Positions 1-15,053 are shown, counted from the first letter of the stretch. The stretch: 64,000 nucleotides of DNA from Ptiloglossa arizonensis (GCF_051014685.1 NW_027478775.1:124001-188000), one strand, 5' to 3'. Translations and numbers: made by a program. The notes: a model not told the origin generated them from the sequence alone.

Positions 1-110
1 ACGTTATACGTTATACGTTATACGTTATACGTTATTCGTTATACGTTATACGTTATACATTACATGTTTTACGTTATACGTTATACGTTATACGATATAC
101 GTTATACGTT

Positions 111-164
111 ATGCGTTATGCGTTCTTCGTTACACGTTATACGTTATTCGGTATGCGTTACACG
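111..164 (+). repeat. 54-bp variant cassette (type copy)
   Basis: Eight consecutive positions hold a fixed set of substituted units: two GCGTTNN units, TCGTTAC, TCGGTAT and a final GCGTTAC or GCGTTAT. It usually follows an ACGATAT unit. Copies seen start at 111, 918, 2878, 4777, 5029, 5829, 8566, 13050, 25788, 26678, 35302, 36450, 37871, 39152, 40566, 41987, 43933, 46187, 47475, 49204, 49799, 55034, 58128 and 60108. Copies up to 13050 end in GCGTTAC. Those at 35302, 37871, 39152, 41987, 43933 and 58128 share an ACGACGTACG tail and a preceding AAGTTAT unit; the rest end in GCGTTAT. These subtypes give a lineage marker. Confidence 0.85.
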
Positions 165-637
165 TTATACGTTATACGTTATACGTTATTCGGTATGCGT
201 TACACGTTATACGTTATACGTTATACGTTATACGTTATACGTTATACGTTATACGTTATACGTTATACGTTATACGTTATACGTTATTCGTTATAAGTTA
301 TACGTTATACGTTATACGTTATACGTTATACGTTATACGTTATACGTTATACGTTATACGTTATACGTTATACGTTATACGTTATACGTTATACGTTGTA
401 CGTTATACGTTATACGTTATACGTTATTCGTTATACGCTATGCGTTATACATTACATGCTATACGTTATACGTTATACGTTATACGTTATACGTTATACG
501 TTATACGTTATACGTTATACGTTATACGTCATACGTTATACGTTATTCGTAATACGTTATACGTGATACGTTATACGTTGTACGTTATACGTTATACGTT
601 ATACGTTATAAGTTATACGTTATACGTCATAGGTTAT

Positions 638-646
638 ACGGATTAT
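638..646 (+). repeat. 9-bp unit (ACGGATTAT), register shift +2
   Basis: Two extra bases after ACG. Seven copies were found: 638, 4287, 5549, 10108, 11132, 14697 and 18129, all in the first 18.2 kb and each after an ACGTCAT-AGGTTAT pair. A single origin followed by spread through block duplication is the simplest reading. Confidence 0.9.
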
Positions 647-2199
647 ACGTTATACGTTATACGTTATACGTTATTCGATATACGTTATACGTTATACGTT
701 ATACGTTATACGTTATGAGTTATACGTTATACGTTATACGTTATACGTTATACGTTATACGTTATACGTTATACGTTATACGTTATACGTTATACGTTGT
801 ACGTTATACGTTATACGTTATACGTTATACGTTATACGTTATTCGTTATACGTTATACGTTATACATTACATGTTTTACGTTATACGTTATACGTTATAC
901 GATATACGTTATACGTTATGCGTTATGCGTTCTTCGTTACACGTTATACGTTATTCGGTATGCGTTACACGTTATACGTTATACGTTATACGTTGTACGT
1001 TATACGTTATACGTTATACGTTATTCGTTATACGCTATGCGTTATACATTACATGCTATACGTTATACGTTATACGTTATACGTTATACGTTATACGTTA
1101 TACGTTATACGTTATACGCTATACGTTGTTCGTTATACGTTATACGTTATACGATATTCGTTATACGTTATACGTTATACGTTATACGTTATACGTTATA
1201 CGTTATACGTTATACGTTATACGTTATACGTTATATGTTATACGTTATACGTTATACGTTATACGTTATACGTTATACGTGATACGTTATACGTTGTACG
1301 TTATACGTTCTACGTTATACGTTATACGTTATACGTTATTCGTTATACGTTATACGTTATACATTACATGTTATACGTTATACGTTATACGTTATACGTT
1401 ATACGTTATACGTTATACGTTATACGTTATACGTTATACGTTATACGTTATACGTTATACGTTATACGTTATACGTTATACGTTATACGTTATACGTTAT
1501 ACGTTATACGTTATTCGTTATACGTTATACGTTATACATTACATGTTTTACGTTATACGTTATACGTTATACATTATATGTTATACGTTCTACGTTATAC
1601 GTTGTACGTTGTACGTTGTACGTTATACGGTATACGTTATACGTTATACGTTATACGTTATACGTTATACGTTATACGTTATACGTTATACGTTATACGT
1701 TATACGTTATACGTTATACGTTGTACGTTATACGTTATACGTTATACGTTATTCGTTATACGCTATGCGTTATACATTACATGCTATACGTTATACGTTA
1801 TACGTTATACGTTATACGTTATACGTTATACGTTATACGTTATACGCTATACGTTGTTCGTTATACGTTATACGTTATACGATATTCGTTATACGTTATA
1901 CGTTATACGTTATACGTTATACGTTATACGTTATACGTTATACGTTATACGTTATATGTTATACGTTATACGTTATACGTTATACGTTATACGTTATACG
2001 TGATACGTTATACGTTGTACGTTATACGTTCTACGTTATACGTTATACGTTATACGTTATTCGTTATACGTTATACGTTATACATTACATGTTATACGTT
2101 ATACGTTATACGTTATACGTTATACGTTATACGTTATACGTTATACGTTATACGTTATACGTTATACGTTATACGTTATACGTTATACGTTATACGTTA

Positions 2200-4918
2200 T
2201 TCGTTATACGTCATAAGTTATACGTTATACGTTATACGTTATACGTTATACGTCATAGGTTATACGTTATACGTTATGCGTTATACGTTATACGTTATAC
2301 GTTATACGTTATACGTTATACGTTATACGTCATACGTTATACGTTATACGTTATACGTTATACGTTATACGTTATACGTTATACGTTATACGTTATATGT
2401 TATACGTTATACGTTATACGTTATACGTTATACGTTATACGTTGTACGTTATACGTTATACGTTATACGTTATACGTTATACGTTATTCGTTCTACGTTA
2501 TACGTTATACATTACATGTTTTACGTTATACGTTATACGTTATACGTTATACGTTATACGTTATACGTTATACGTTATACGTTATACGTTATACGTTATA
2601 CGTTATACGTTATACGTTATACGTCATACGTTATACGTTATTCGTAATACGGTATACGTGATACGTTATACGTTGTACGTTATACGTTATACGTTATACG
2701 TTATAAGTTATACGTCATAGGTTATACGTTATACGTTATACGTTATACGTTATACGTTATACGTTATACGTTATGCGTTATACGTTATACGTTATACGTT
2801 ATACGTTTAACGTTATACGTTATACGTTATACGTTATACGTTATACATTATACGTTATACGATATACGTTATACGTTATGCGTTATGCGTTCTTCGTTAC
2901 ACGTTATACGTTATTCGGTATGCGTTACACGTTATACGTTATACGTTATACGTTATACGTTATACGTTATACGTTATACGTTATACGTTATACGTTATAC
3001 GTTATTCGTTATACGTTATACGTTATACATTACATGTTTTACGTTATACGTTATACGTTATACATTATATGTTATACGTTCTACGTTATACGTTGTACGT
3101 TGTACGTTGTACGTTATACGTTATACGTTATACGTTATACGTTATACGTTATACGTTATACGTTATACGTTATACGTTATACGTTATACGTTATACGTTA
3201 TACGTTGTACGTTATACGTTATACGTTATACGTTATACGTTATACGTTATACGTTATACGTTGTTCGTTATACGTTATACGTTATACGTTATACGATATT
3301 CGTTATACGTTATACGTTATACGTTATACGTCATAAGTTATACGTTATACGTTATACGTTATACGTTATACGTCATAGGTTATACGTTATACGTTATGCG
3401 TTATACGTTATACGTTATACGTTATACGTTATATGTTATACGTTATACGTCATACGTTATACGTTATACGTTATACGTTATACGTTATACGTTATACGTT
3501 ATACGTTATACGTTATATGTTATACGTTATACGTTATACGTTATACGTTATACGTTCTACGTTATACGTTATACGTTATTCGTTATACGTTATACGTTAT
3601 ACATTACATGTTATACGTTATACGTTATACGTTATACGTTATACGTTATACGTTATACGTTATACGTTATACGTTATACGTTATACGTTATACGTTATAC
3701 GTCATACGTTATACGTTATTCGTAATACGTTAATCGTGATGCGTTATACGTTATACGTTATTCGTTATACGTTATACGTTATACGTTATACATTACATGT
3801 TATACGTTATACGTTATACGTTATACGTTATACGTTATACGTTATACGTTATACGTTATACGTTATACGTTATACGTTATACGTTATACGTTATACGTTA
3901 TAAGTTATACGTTATACGTTATACGTTATACGTTATACGTTATACGTTATACGTTATACGTTATACGTTATACGTTATACGTTATACGTTATACGTTGTA
4001 CGTTATACGTTGTACGTTATACGTTGTACGTTATACGTTATACGTTATACGTTATACGTTATACGTTATACGTTATACGTTATACGTTATACGTTATACG
4101 TTGTACGTTATACGTTATACGTTATATGTTATTCGTTATACGTTATACGTTATACATTACATGTTATACGTTATACGTTGTACGTTATACGTTATACGTT
4201 ATACGTTATACGTTATACTTTATACGTTATACGTTATACGTTATACGTTATACGTTATACGTTATACGTTATACGTCATAGGTTATACGGATTATACGTT
4301 ATATGTTATACGTTATACGTTATTCGTTATACGTTATACGTTATACGTTATACGATATACGTTATGAGTTATACGTTATACGTTATACGTTATACGTTAT
4401 ACGTTATACGTTATACGTTATACGTTATACGTTATACGTTATACGTTATACGTTGTACGTTATACGTTATACGTTATACGTTATTCGTTATACGCTATGC
4501 GTTATACATTACATGCTATACGTTATACGTTATACGTTATACGTTATACGTTATACGTTATACGTTATACGTTATACGTTATACGATATACGTTGTTCGT
4601 TATACGTTATACGTTATACGATAATCGTTATACGTTATACGTTATACGTTATACGTTGTACGTTATACGTTATACGTTATACGTTATACGTTATACGTTA
4701 TTCGTTATACGTTATACGTTATACATTACATGTTTTACGTTATACGTTATACGTTATACGATATACGTTATACGTTATGCGTTATGCGTTCTTCGTTACA
4801 CGTTATACGTTATTCGGTATGCGTTACACGTTATACGCTATACGTTGTTCGTTATACGTTATACGTTATACGATATTCGTTATACGTTATACGTTATACG
4901 TTATACGTTGTACGTTAT
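2200..4918. repeat. Block A spacer, rearranged satellite
   Basis: Same 7-bp array with the same variant vocabulary as the flanking copies of block A but in a different order, as if pieces had been shuffled and re-duplicated. It contains 54-bp cassettes at 2878 and 4777 and a 9-bp unit at 4287. The stretch around 4730-4830 (divergent dimer, ACGATAT unit, cassette) repeats the order seen at 62-165 and 870-970. No gene-like or unique sequence is present. Confidence 0.8.
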
Positions 4919-7111
4919 ACGTTATACGTTATACGTTATACGTTATACGTTATTCGTTATACGTTATACGTTATACATTACATGTTTTACGTTATACGTT
5001 ATACGTTATACGATAAACGTTATACGTTATGCGTTATGCGTTCTTCGTTACACGTTATACGTTATTCGGTATGCGTTACACGTTATACGTTATACGTTAT
5101 ACGTTATTCGGTATGCGTTACACGTTATACGTTATACGTTATACGTTATACGTTATACGTTATACGTTATACGTTATACGTTATACGTTATACGTTATTC
5201 GTTATAAGTTATACGTTATACGTTATACGTTATACGTTATACGTTATACGTTATACGTTATACGTTATACGTTATACGTTATACGTTATACGTTATACGT
5301 TATACGTTGTACGTTATACGTTATACGTTATACGTTATTCGTTATACGCTATGCGTTATACATTACATGCTATACGTTATACGTTATACGTTATACGTTA
5401 TACGTTATACGTTATACGTTATACGTTATACGTTATACGTCATACGTTATACGTTATTCGTAATACGTTATACGTGATACGTTATACGTTGTACGTTATA
5501 CGTTATACGTTATACGTTATAAGTTATACGTTATACGTCATAGGTTATACGGATTATACGTTATACGTTATACGTTATACGTTATTCGATATACGTTATA
5601 CGTTATACGTTATACGTTATACGTTATGAGTTATACGTTATACGTTATACGTTATACGTTATACGTTATACGTTATACGTTATACGTTATACGTTATACG
5701 TTATACGTTGTACGTTATACGTTATACGTTATACGTTATACGTTATACGTTATTCGTTATACGTTATACGTTATACATTACATGTTTTACGTTATACGTT
5801 ATACGTTATACGATATACGTTATACGTTATGCGTTATGCGTTCTTCGTTACACGTTATACGTTATTCGGTATGCGTTACACGTTATACGTTATACGTTAT
5901 ACGTTGTACGTTATACGTTATACGTTATACGTTATTCGTTATACGCTATGCGTTATACATTACATGCTATACGTTATACGTTATACGTTATACGTTATAC
6001 GTTATACGTTATACGTTATACGTTATACGCTATACGTTGTTCGTTATACGTTATACGTTATACGATATTCGTTATACGTTATACGTTATACGTTATACGT
6101 TATACGTTATACGTTATACGTTATACGTTATACGTTATACGTTATATGTTATACGTTATACGTTATACGTTATACGTTATACGTTATACGTGATACGTTA
6201 TACGTTGTACGTTATACGTTCTACGTTATACGTTATACGTTATACGTTATTCGTTATACGTTATACGTTATACATTACATGTTATACGTTATACGTTATA
6301 CGTTATACGTTATACGTTATACGTTATACGTTATACGTTATACGTTATACGTTATACGTTATACGTTATACGTTATACGTTATACGTTATACGTTATACG
6401 TTATACGTTATACGTTATACGTTATTCGTTATACGTTATACGTTATACATTACATGTTTTACGTTATACGTTATACGTTATACATTATATGTTATACGTT
6501 CTACGTTATACGTTGTACGTTGTACGTTGTACGTTATACGTTATACGTTATACGTTATACGTTATACGTTATACGTTATACGTTATACGTTATACGTTAT
6601 ACGTTATACGTTATACGTTATACGTTATACGTTGTACGTTATACGTTATACGTTATACGTTATTCGTTATACGCTATGCGTTATACATTACATGCTATAC
6701 GTTATACGTTATACGTTATACGTTATACGTTATACGTTATACGTTATACGTTATACGCTATACGTTGTTCGTTATACGTTATACGTTATACGATATTCGT
6801 TATACGTTATACGTTATACGTTATACGTTATACGTTATACGTTATACGTTATACGTTATACGTTATATGTTATACGTTATACGTTATACGTTATACGTTA
6901 TACGTTATACGTGATACGTTATACGTTGTACGTTATACGTTCTACGTTATACGTTATACGTTATACGTTATTCGTTATACGTTATACGTTATACATTACA
7001 TGTTATACGTTATACGTTATACGTTATACGTTATACGTTATACGTTATACGTTATACGTTATACGTTATACGTTATACGTTATACGTTATACGTTATACG
7101 TTATACGTTAT
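4919..7111. repeat. Block A, copy 2
   Basis: Near-identical to 1-2200 in the series of variant units, including cassettes at 5029 and 5829, the 9-bp unit at 5549 and the triple GTACGTT run near 6525. The offset of 4,911 is 701 units plus 4 bp. The 4-bp excess is exactly what the two intervening 9-bp units (638 and 4287) predict, an independent check on the alignment. The block ends in a plain run before 7137, where the two copies stop matching. Confidence 0.9.
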
Positions 7112-8331
7112 ACGTTATACGTTATACGTTATACGTTGTACGTTATACGTTATACGTTATACGTTATACGTTATTCGTTATACGTTATACTTTATACATT
7201 ACATGTTTTACGTTATACGTTATACGTTATACGTTATACGTTATACGTTATACGTTATACGTTATACGTTATACGTTATACGTTATACGTTATACGTTAT
7301 ACGTTATACGTTGTACGTTATACGTTATACGTTATACGTTATACGTTATTCGTTATACGTTATACTTTATACATTACATGTTTTACGTTATACGTTATAC
7401 GTTATACGTTATACGTTATACGTTATACGTTATACGTTATACGTTATACGTTATACGTTATACGTTATTCGTTATACGTTATACGTTATACATTACATGT
7501 TATACGTTATACGTTATACGTTATACGTTATACGTTATACGTTATACGTTATACGTTATACGTTATACGTTATACGTTATACGTTATACGTTATACGTTA
7601 TACGTTATACGTTATACGTTGTACGTTATACGTTATACGTTATACGTTATACGTTATTCGTTATACGTTATACTTTATACATTACATGTTTTACGTTATA
7701 CGTTATACGTTATACGTTATACGTTATACGTTATACGTTATACGTTATACGTTATACGTTATACGTTATACGTTATACGTTATACGTTGTACGTTGTACG
7801 TTGTACGTTGTACGTTATACGTTATACGTTATACGTTATACGTTATACGTTATGCGTTATACGTTATACGTTATACGTTATACGTTATACGTTGTACGTT
7901 CTACGTTATACGTTATACGTTATTCGTTATACGTTATACGTTATACATTACATGTTATACGTTATACGTTATACGTTATACGTTATACGTTATACGTTAT
8001 ACGTTATACGTTATACGTTATACGTTATACGTTATACGTTATACGTCATACGTTATACGTTATTCGTAATACGTTATACGTGATGCGTTATACGTTATAC
8101 GTTATTCGTTATACGTTATACGTTATACGTTATACATTACATGTTATACGTTATACGTTATACGTTATACGTTATACGTTATACGTTATACGTTATACGT
8201 TATACGTTATACGTTATACTTTATACGTTATACGTTATACGTTATACGTTATACGTTATACGTTATACGTTATACGTTATACGTTATACGTTATACGTTA
8301 TACGTTATACGTTATACGTTATACGTTATAC
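7111..8331. repeat. Satellite with three copies of an ACTTTAT-ACATTAC block
   Basis: A short series (GTACG unit, TCGTTAT unit, ACTTTAT unit, then divergent dimer ACATTACATGTTTT) occurs three times, with the dimer at 7196, 7371 and 7679. The spacings of 175 and 308 bp are 25 and 44 whole units. This points to small-scale duplication inside the array. Four consecutive GTACGTT units lie near 7788-7812. The rest is plain repeat. Confidence 0.75.
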
Positions 8332-10150
8332 GTCATACGTTGTACGTTGTACGTTGTACGTTGTACGTTATACGTTATACGTTATACGTTATACGTTATA
8401 CGTTATACGTTATACGTTATACGTTATACGTTATACGTTATACGTTGTACGTTATACGTTATACGTTATACGTTATTCGTTATACGTTATACGTTATACG
8501 TTATACGTTATTCGTTACACGTCATAAGTTATACGTTATACGTTATACGTTATACGTTATACGTTATGCGTTATGCGTTCTTCGTTACACGTTATACGTT
8601 ATTCGGTATGCGTTACACGTTGTACGTTATACGTTATACGTTATACGTTATACGTTATACGTTATACGTTATACGTTATACGTTATACGTTATACGTTAT
8701 TCGTTATACGTTATACGTTATACATTACATGTTTTACGTTATACGTTATACGTTATACATTATATGTTATACGTTCTACGTTATACGTTGTACGTTGTAC
8801 GTTGTACGTTATACGTTATACGTTATACGTTATACGTTATACGTTATACGTTATACGTTATACGTTATACGTTATACGTTATACGTTATACGTTATACGT
8901 TGTACGTTATACGTTATACGTTATACGTTATACGTTATACGTTATACGTTATACGTTGTTCGTTATACGTTATACGTTATACGATATTCGTTATACGTTA
9001 TACGTTATACGTTATACGTCATAAGTTATACGTTATACGTTATACGTTATACGTTATACGTCATAGGTTATACGTTATACGTTATGCGTTATACGTTATA
9101 CGTTATACGTTATACGTTATACGTTATACGTTATACGTCATACGTTATACGTTATACGTTATACGTTATACGTTATACGTTATACGTTATACGATATTCG
9201 TTATACGTTATACGTTATACGTTATACGTCATAAGTTATACGTTATACGTTATACGTTATACGTTATACGTTATACGTTATACGTTATACGTTATACGTT
9301 ATACGTTATACGTTATACGTCATACGTTATACGTTATTCGTAATACGTTATACGTGATGCGTTATACGTTATACGTTATTCGTTATACGTTATACGTTAT
9401 ACGTTATACATTACATGTTATACGTTATACGTTATACGTTATACGTTATACGTTATACGTTATACGTTATACGTTATACGTTATACGTTATACGTTATAC
9501 GTTATACGTTATAAGTTATACGTTATACGTTATACGTTATACGTTATACGTTATACGTTATACGTTATACGTTATATGTTATACGTTATACGTTATACGT
9601 TATACGTTATACGTTGTACGTTATACGTTGTACGTTATACGTTATACGTTATACGTTATACGTTATACGTTATACGTTATACGTTATACGTTATACGTTA
9701 TACGTTATACGTTATACGTTGTACGTTATACGTTATACGTTATATGTTATTCGTTATACGTTATACGTTATACATTACATGTTATACGTTATACGTTGTA
9801 CGTTATACGTTATACGTTATACGTTATACGTTATACTTTATACGTTATACGTTATACGTTATACGTTATACGTTATACGTTATACGTTATACGTTATACG
9901 TTATACGTTATACGTTATACGTTATACGTTATACGTTATACGTTATACGTTATACGTTATACGTTATACGTTATACGTTATACGTTATACGTTATACGTC
10001 ATACGTTATACGTTATTCGTAATACGTTATACGTGATACGTTATACGTTGTACGTTATACGTTATACGTTATACGTTATAAGTTATACGTTATACGTCAT
10101 AGGTTATACGGATTATACGTTATACGTTATACGTTATACGTTATTCGTTA
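8332..10150. repeat. Block B, copy 1
   Basis: Starts with an ACGTCAT unit followed by four GTACGTT units, then carries cassette 8566 and several divergent dimers. The same order appears from 12816. The offset is 4,484 at first, rising to 4,575 and 4,589 further right because copies differ by whole units, including a partial internal re-duplication near 9184 (ACGATAT-TCGTTAT) in this copy. All offsets leave remainder 4 modulo 7, matching the two 9-bp units at 10108 and 11132 between the copies. Confidence 0.82.
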
Positions 10151-10625
10151 TACGTTATACGTTATACGTTATACGTTATACGTTATGAGTTATACGTTAT
10201 ACGTTATACGTTATACGTTATACGTTATACGTTATACGTTATACGTTATACGTTATACGTTATACGTTATACGTTATACGTTATACGTTATACGTTATAC
10301 GTTATACGTTATACGTTATGCGTTATACGTTATGCGTTATACGTTATGCGTTATACGTTATGCGTTATACGTTATACGTTATACGTTATACGTTATACGT
10401 TATACGTTATACGTTATACGTTATACGTTATACGTTATACGTTATACGTTATACGTTATACGTTGTACGTTATACGTTGTACGTTATACGTTGTACGTTA
10501 TACGTTGTACGTTATACGTTGTACGTTATACGTTATACGTTATACGTTATACGTTATACGTTATACGTTATACGTTATACGTTATACGTTATACGTTGTT
10601 CGTTATACGTTATACGTTATACGTT
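9998..10625. repeat. 1,024-bp duplication, copy 1
   Basis: Begins at the ACGTCAT ... ACGTAAT ... ACGTGAT series, followed by the 9-bp unit at 10108, a four-fold ATGCG dimer run (10318) and a five-fold GTACG dimer run (10465), then a GT-TTCG variant at 10598. The same series starts at 11022. The offset of 1,024 is 146 units plus 2 bp, explained by one 9-bp unit. Confidence 0.85.
10318..10534 (+). repeat. ATGCG x4 then GTACG x5 dimer module
   Basis: GCGTTAT alternates with ACGTTAT at 10318-10360, and ACGTTGT with ACGTTAT at 10465-10521. This is the leftmost true dimer module; the first 10 kb have GTACGTT only as consecutive monomers. Equivalent modules: 11349 (5 and 5), 11993 (3 and 5), 16427 (2 and 5), 19797 (2 and 5), 22331 (2 and 5). 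Confidence 0.88.
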
Positions 10626-11021
10626 ATACGTTATACGTTATACGTTGTACGTTATACGTTGTACGTTATACGTTATACGTTATACGTTATACGTTATACG
10701 TTATACGTTATACGTTATACGTCATACGTTATACGTTATACGTTATACGTTATACGTTATACGTTATACGTTATACGTTATACGTTATATGTTATACGTT
10801 ATACGTTATACGTTATACGTTATACGTTCTACGTTATACGTTATACGTTATTCGTTATACGTTATACGTTATACATTACATGTTATACGTTATACGTTAT
10901 ACGTTATACGTTATACGTTATACGTTATACGTTATACGTTACACGTTATACGTTATACGTTATACGTTATACGTTATACGTTATACGTTATACGTTATAC
11001 GTTATACGTTATACGTTATAC

Positions 11022-11665
11022 GTCATACGTTATACGTTATTCGTAATACGTTATACGTGATACGTTATACGTTGTACGTTATACGTTATACGTTATACGT
11101 TATAAGTTATACGTTATACGTCATAGGTTATACGGATTATACGTTATACGTTATACGTTATACGTTATTCGTTATACGTTATACGTTATACGTTATACGT
11201 TATACGTTATGAGTTATACGTTATACGTTATACGTTATACGTTATACGTTATACGTTATACGTTATACGTTATACGTTATACGTTATACGTTATACGTTA
11301 TACGTTATACGTTATACGTTATACGTTATACGTTATACGTTATACGTTATGCGTTATACGTTATGCGTTATACGTTATGCGTTATACGTTATGCGTTATA
11401 CGTTATGCGTTATACGTTATACGTTATACGTTATACGTTATACGTTATACGTTATACGTTATACGTTATACGTTATTCGTTATACGTTGTACGTTATACG
11501 TTGTACGTTATACGTTGTACGTTATACGTTGTACGTTATACGTTGTACGTTATACGTTATACGTTATACGTTATACGTTATACGTTATACGTTATACGTT
11601 ATACGTTATACGTTATACGTTATACGTTATACGTTGTTCGTTATACGTTATACGTTATACGTTAT
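11022..11665. repeat. 1,024-bp duplication, copy 2
   Basis: Matches 9998-10625, with one extra ATGCG dimer (five at 11349-11405 instead of four). The offset widens from 1,024 to 1,038 by the GT-TTCG landmark at 11636. Beyond about 11665 the variant order diverges: an ACGTCCT-ACGATAT-TCGTTAT series (near 11752) and a long perfect run to 11956 follow. Confidence 0.83.
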
Positions 11666-12815
11666 TCGTTATACGTTATACGTTATACGTTATACGTCAT
11701 AGGTTATACGTTATACGTTATACGTTATACGTTATACGTTATGCGTTATACGTCCTACGATATTCGTTATACGTTATACGTTATTAGTTATACGTTATAC
11801 GTTATACGTTATACGTTATACGTTATACGTTATACGTTATACGTTATACGTTATACGTTATACGTTATACGTTATACGTTATACGTTATACGTTATACGT
11901 TATACGTTATACGTTATACGTTATACGTTATACGTTATACGTTATACGTTATACGTTGTTCGTTATACGTTATACGTTATACGTTATACGTTATGCGTTA
12001 TACGTTATGCGTTATACGTTATGCGTTATACGTTATACGTTATACGTTATACGTTATACGTTATACGTTATACGTTATACGTTATACGTTATACGTTATA
12101 CGTTATACGTTATACGTTATACGTTATACGTTATACGTTATACGTTATACGTTATACGTTATACGTTATACGTTATACGTTATACGATATACGTTATACG
12201 TTATACGTTGTACGCTATACGTTATACTTTATACGTTATACGTTGTACGTTATACGTTGTACGTTATACGTTGTACGTTATACGTTGTACGTTATACGTT
12301 GTACGTTATACGTTATACGTTATACGTTATACGTTATACGTTATACGATATACGTTATACGTTATACGTTATACGTTATACGTTATACGTTATACGTTGT
12401 ACGTTATACGTTATACGTTATACGTTATACGTTATACATTACATGTTATACGTTATACGTTATACGTTATACGTTATACGTTATACGTTATACGTTATAC
12501 GTTATACGTTATACGTTATACGTTATACGTTATACGTTATACGTTATACGTTATACGTTATACGTTATACGTTGTACGTTATACGTTATACGTTATACGT
12601 TATTCGATATACGTTATACGTTATACATTACATGTTATACGTTATACGTTATACGTTATACGTTATACGTTATACGTTATACGTTATACGTTATACGTTA
12701 TACGTTATACGTTATACGTTATACGTTATACGTTATACGTTATACGTCATACGTTGTACGTTGTACGTTGTACGTTATACGTTATACGTTATACGTTATA
12801 CGTTATACGTTATAC

Positions 12816-14740
12816 GTCATACGTTGTACGTTGTACGTTGTACGTTGTACGTTATACGTTATACGTTATACGTTATACGTTATACGTTATACGTTAAACG
12901 TTATACGTTATACGTTATACGTTATACGTTGTACGTTATACGTTATACGTTATACGTTATTCGTTATACGTTATACGTTATACGTTATACGTTATTCGTT
13001 ACACGTCATAAGTTATACGTTATACGTTATACGTTATACGTTATACGTTATGCGTTATGCGTTCTTCGTTACACGTTATACGTTATTCGGTATGCGTTAC
13101 ACGTTATACGTTATACGTTATACGTTATACGTTATACGTTATACGTTATACGTTATACGTTATACGTTATACGTTATACGTTATTCGTTATACGTTATAC
13201 GTTATACATTACATGTTTTACGTTATACGTTATACGTTATACATTATATGTTATACGTTCTACGTTATACGTTGTACGTTGTACGTTGTACGTTATACGT
13301 TATACGTTATACGTTATACGTTATACGTTATACGTTATACGTTATACGTTATACGTTATACGTTATACGTTATACGTTATACGTTGTACGTTATACGTTA
13401 TACGTTATACGTTATACGTTATACGTTATACGTTATACGTTGTTCGTTATACGTTATACGTTATACGATATTCGTTATACGTTATACGTTATACGTTATA
13501 CGTCATAAGTTATACGTTATACGTTATACGTTATACGTTATACGTCATAGGTTATACGTTATACGTTATGCGTTATACGTTATACGTTATACGTTATACG
13601 TTATACGTTATACGTTATACGTCATACGTTATACGTTATACGTTATACGTTATACGTTATACGTTATACGTTATACGTTATACGTTATATGTTATACGTT
13701 ATACGTTATACGTTATACGTTATACGTTCTACGTTATACGTTATACGTTATTCGTTATACGTTATACGTTATACATTACATGTTATACGTTATACGTTAT
13801 ACGTTATACGTTATACGTTATACGTTATACGTTATACGTTATACGTTATACGTTATACGTTATACGTTATACGTTATACGTTATACGTTATACGTCATAC
13901 GTTATACGTTATTCGTAATACGTTATACGTGATGCGTTATACGTTATACGTTATTCGTTATACGTTATACGTTATACGTTATACATTACATGTTATACGT
14001 TATACGTTATACGTTATACGTTATACGTTATACGTTATACGTTATACGTTATACGTTATACGTTATACGTTATACGTTATACGTTATACGTTATACGTTA
14101 TACGTTATACGTTATACGTTATACGTTATACGTTATACGTTATACGTTATACGTTATACGTTATACATTATACGTTGTACGTTATACGTTGTACGTTATA
14201 CGTTATACGTTATACGTTATACGTTATACGTTATACGTTATACGTTATACGTTATACGTTATACGTTATACGTTATACGTTATACGTTATACGTTGTACG
14301 TTATACGTTATACGTTATATGTTATTCGTTATACGTTATACGTTATACATTACATGTTATACGTTATACGTTGTACGTTATACGTTATACGTTATACGTT
14401 ATACGTTATACTTTATACGTTATACGTTATACGTTATACGTTATACGTTATACGTTATACGTTATACGTTATACGTTATACGTTATACGTTATACGTTAT
14501 ACGTTATACGTTATACGTTATACGTTATACGTTATACGTTATACGTTATACGTTATACGTTATACGTTATACGTTATACGTTATACGTCATACGTTATAC
14601 GTTATTCGTAATACGTTATACGTGATACGTTATACGTTGTACGTTATACGTTATACGTTATACGTTATAAGTTATACGTTATACGTCATAGGTTATACGG
14701 ATTATACGTTATACGTTATACGTTATACGTTATTCGTTAT
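12816..14740. repeat. Block B, copy 2
   Basis: Second copy of 8332-10150, with cassette at 13050 and the 9-bp unit at 14697. Its right third (from 13929) is also the left end of the block C tandem pair, so this sequence exists three times (about 9354, 13929 and 17361). The match to copy 1 is lost near 14740, where this copy goes into an ACGTTCT unit and three GTACGTT units. Confidence 0.82.
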
Positions 14741-15053
14741 ACGTTATACGTTCTACGTTATACGTTGTACGTTGTACGTTGTACGTTATACGTTATACGT
14801 TATACGTTATACGTTATACGTTATACGTTATACGTTATACGTTATACGTTATACGTTATACGTTATACGTTATACGTTATACGTTATACGTTATACGTTA
14901 TACGTTATACGTTATACGTTATACGTTATGCGTTATACGTTATGCGTTATACGTTATGCGTTATACGTTATGCGTTATACGTTATACGTTATACGTTATA
15001 CGTTATACGTTATACGTTATACGTTATACGTTATACGTTATACGTTATACGTT

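Larger units (their letters stand above)
1..2200. repeat. Block A, copy 1 (about 2.2 kb, cut by window start)
   Basis: The order and spacing of variant units here recurs at 4919-7111. The offset is 4,918 bp near the start and 4,911 bp from about position 440, so copy 1 has one unit more in between. Landmarks include the 54-bp cassettes at 111 and 918, a 9-bp unit at 638 and the divergent dimers ending in ATGTTTT. Differences seen by eye: G at 1630 where copy 2 has T at 6541, and GATATACG near 94 where copy 2 has GATAAACG near 5013. The left edge lies outside the window. Confidence 0.9.

Noticed and set aside
111..164. CRISPR-like array suggested by repeated cassettes
   Set aside because: Copies are hundreds to thousands of bases apart at irregular spacing, and the sequence between them is the same 7-bp satellite rather than unique spacers. 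No cas genes are present.
7196..7209. Divergent dimers (ACATTACATGTTTT) as insertion sites or transposon ends
   Set aside because: They fit the register exactly (14 bp) and are explained by four substitutions in two units. No target duplication or inverted repeat flanks them.
5626..9024. Long + strand open reading frame of 1,132 codons coding repeats of VIRYTLY
   Set aside because: All three + frames of the repeat are open by arithmetic. There is no start context, no non-repeat domain, no codon bias and no conserved end. The same applies to the other long + frames (for example 715-2661, 11363-13918 and 17361-19253).
14417..14588. TATA-box-like promoter motifs (TTATACG)
   Set aside because: The motif is part of every unit and occurs about 9,000 times, so no single copy can be called a promoter from sequence alone.
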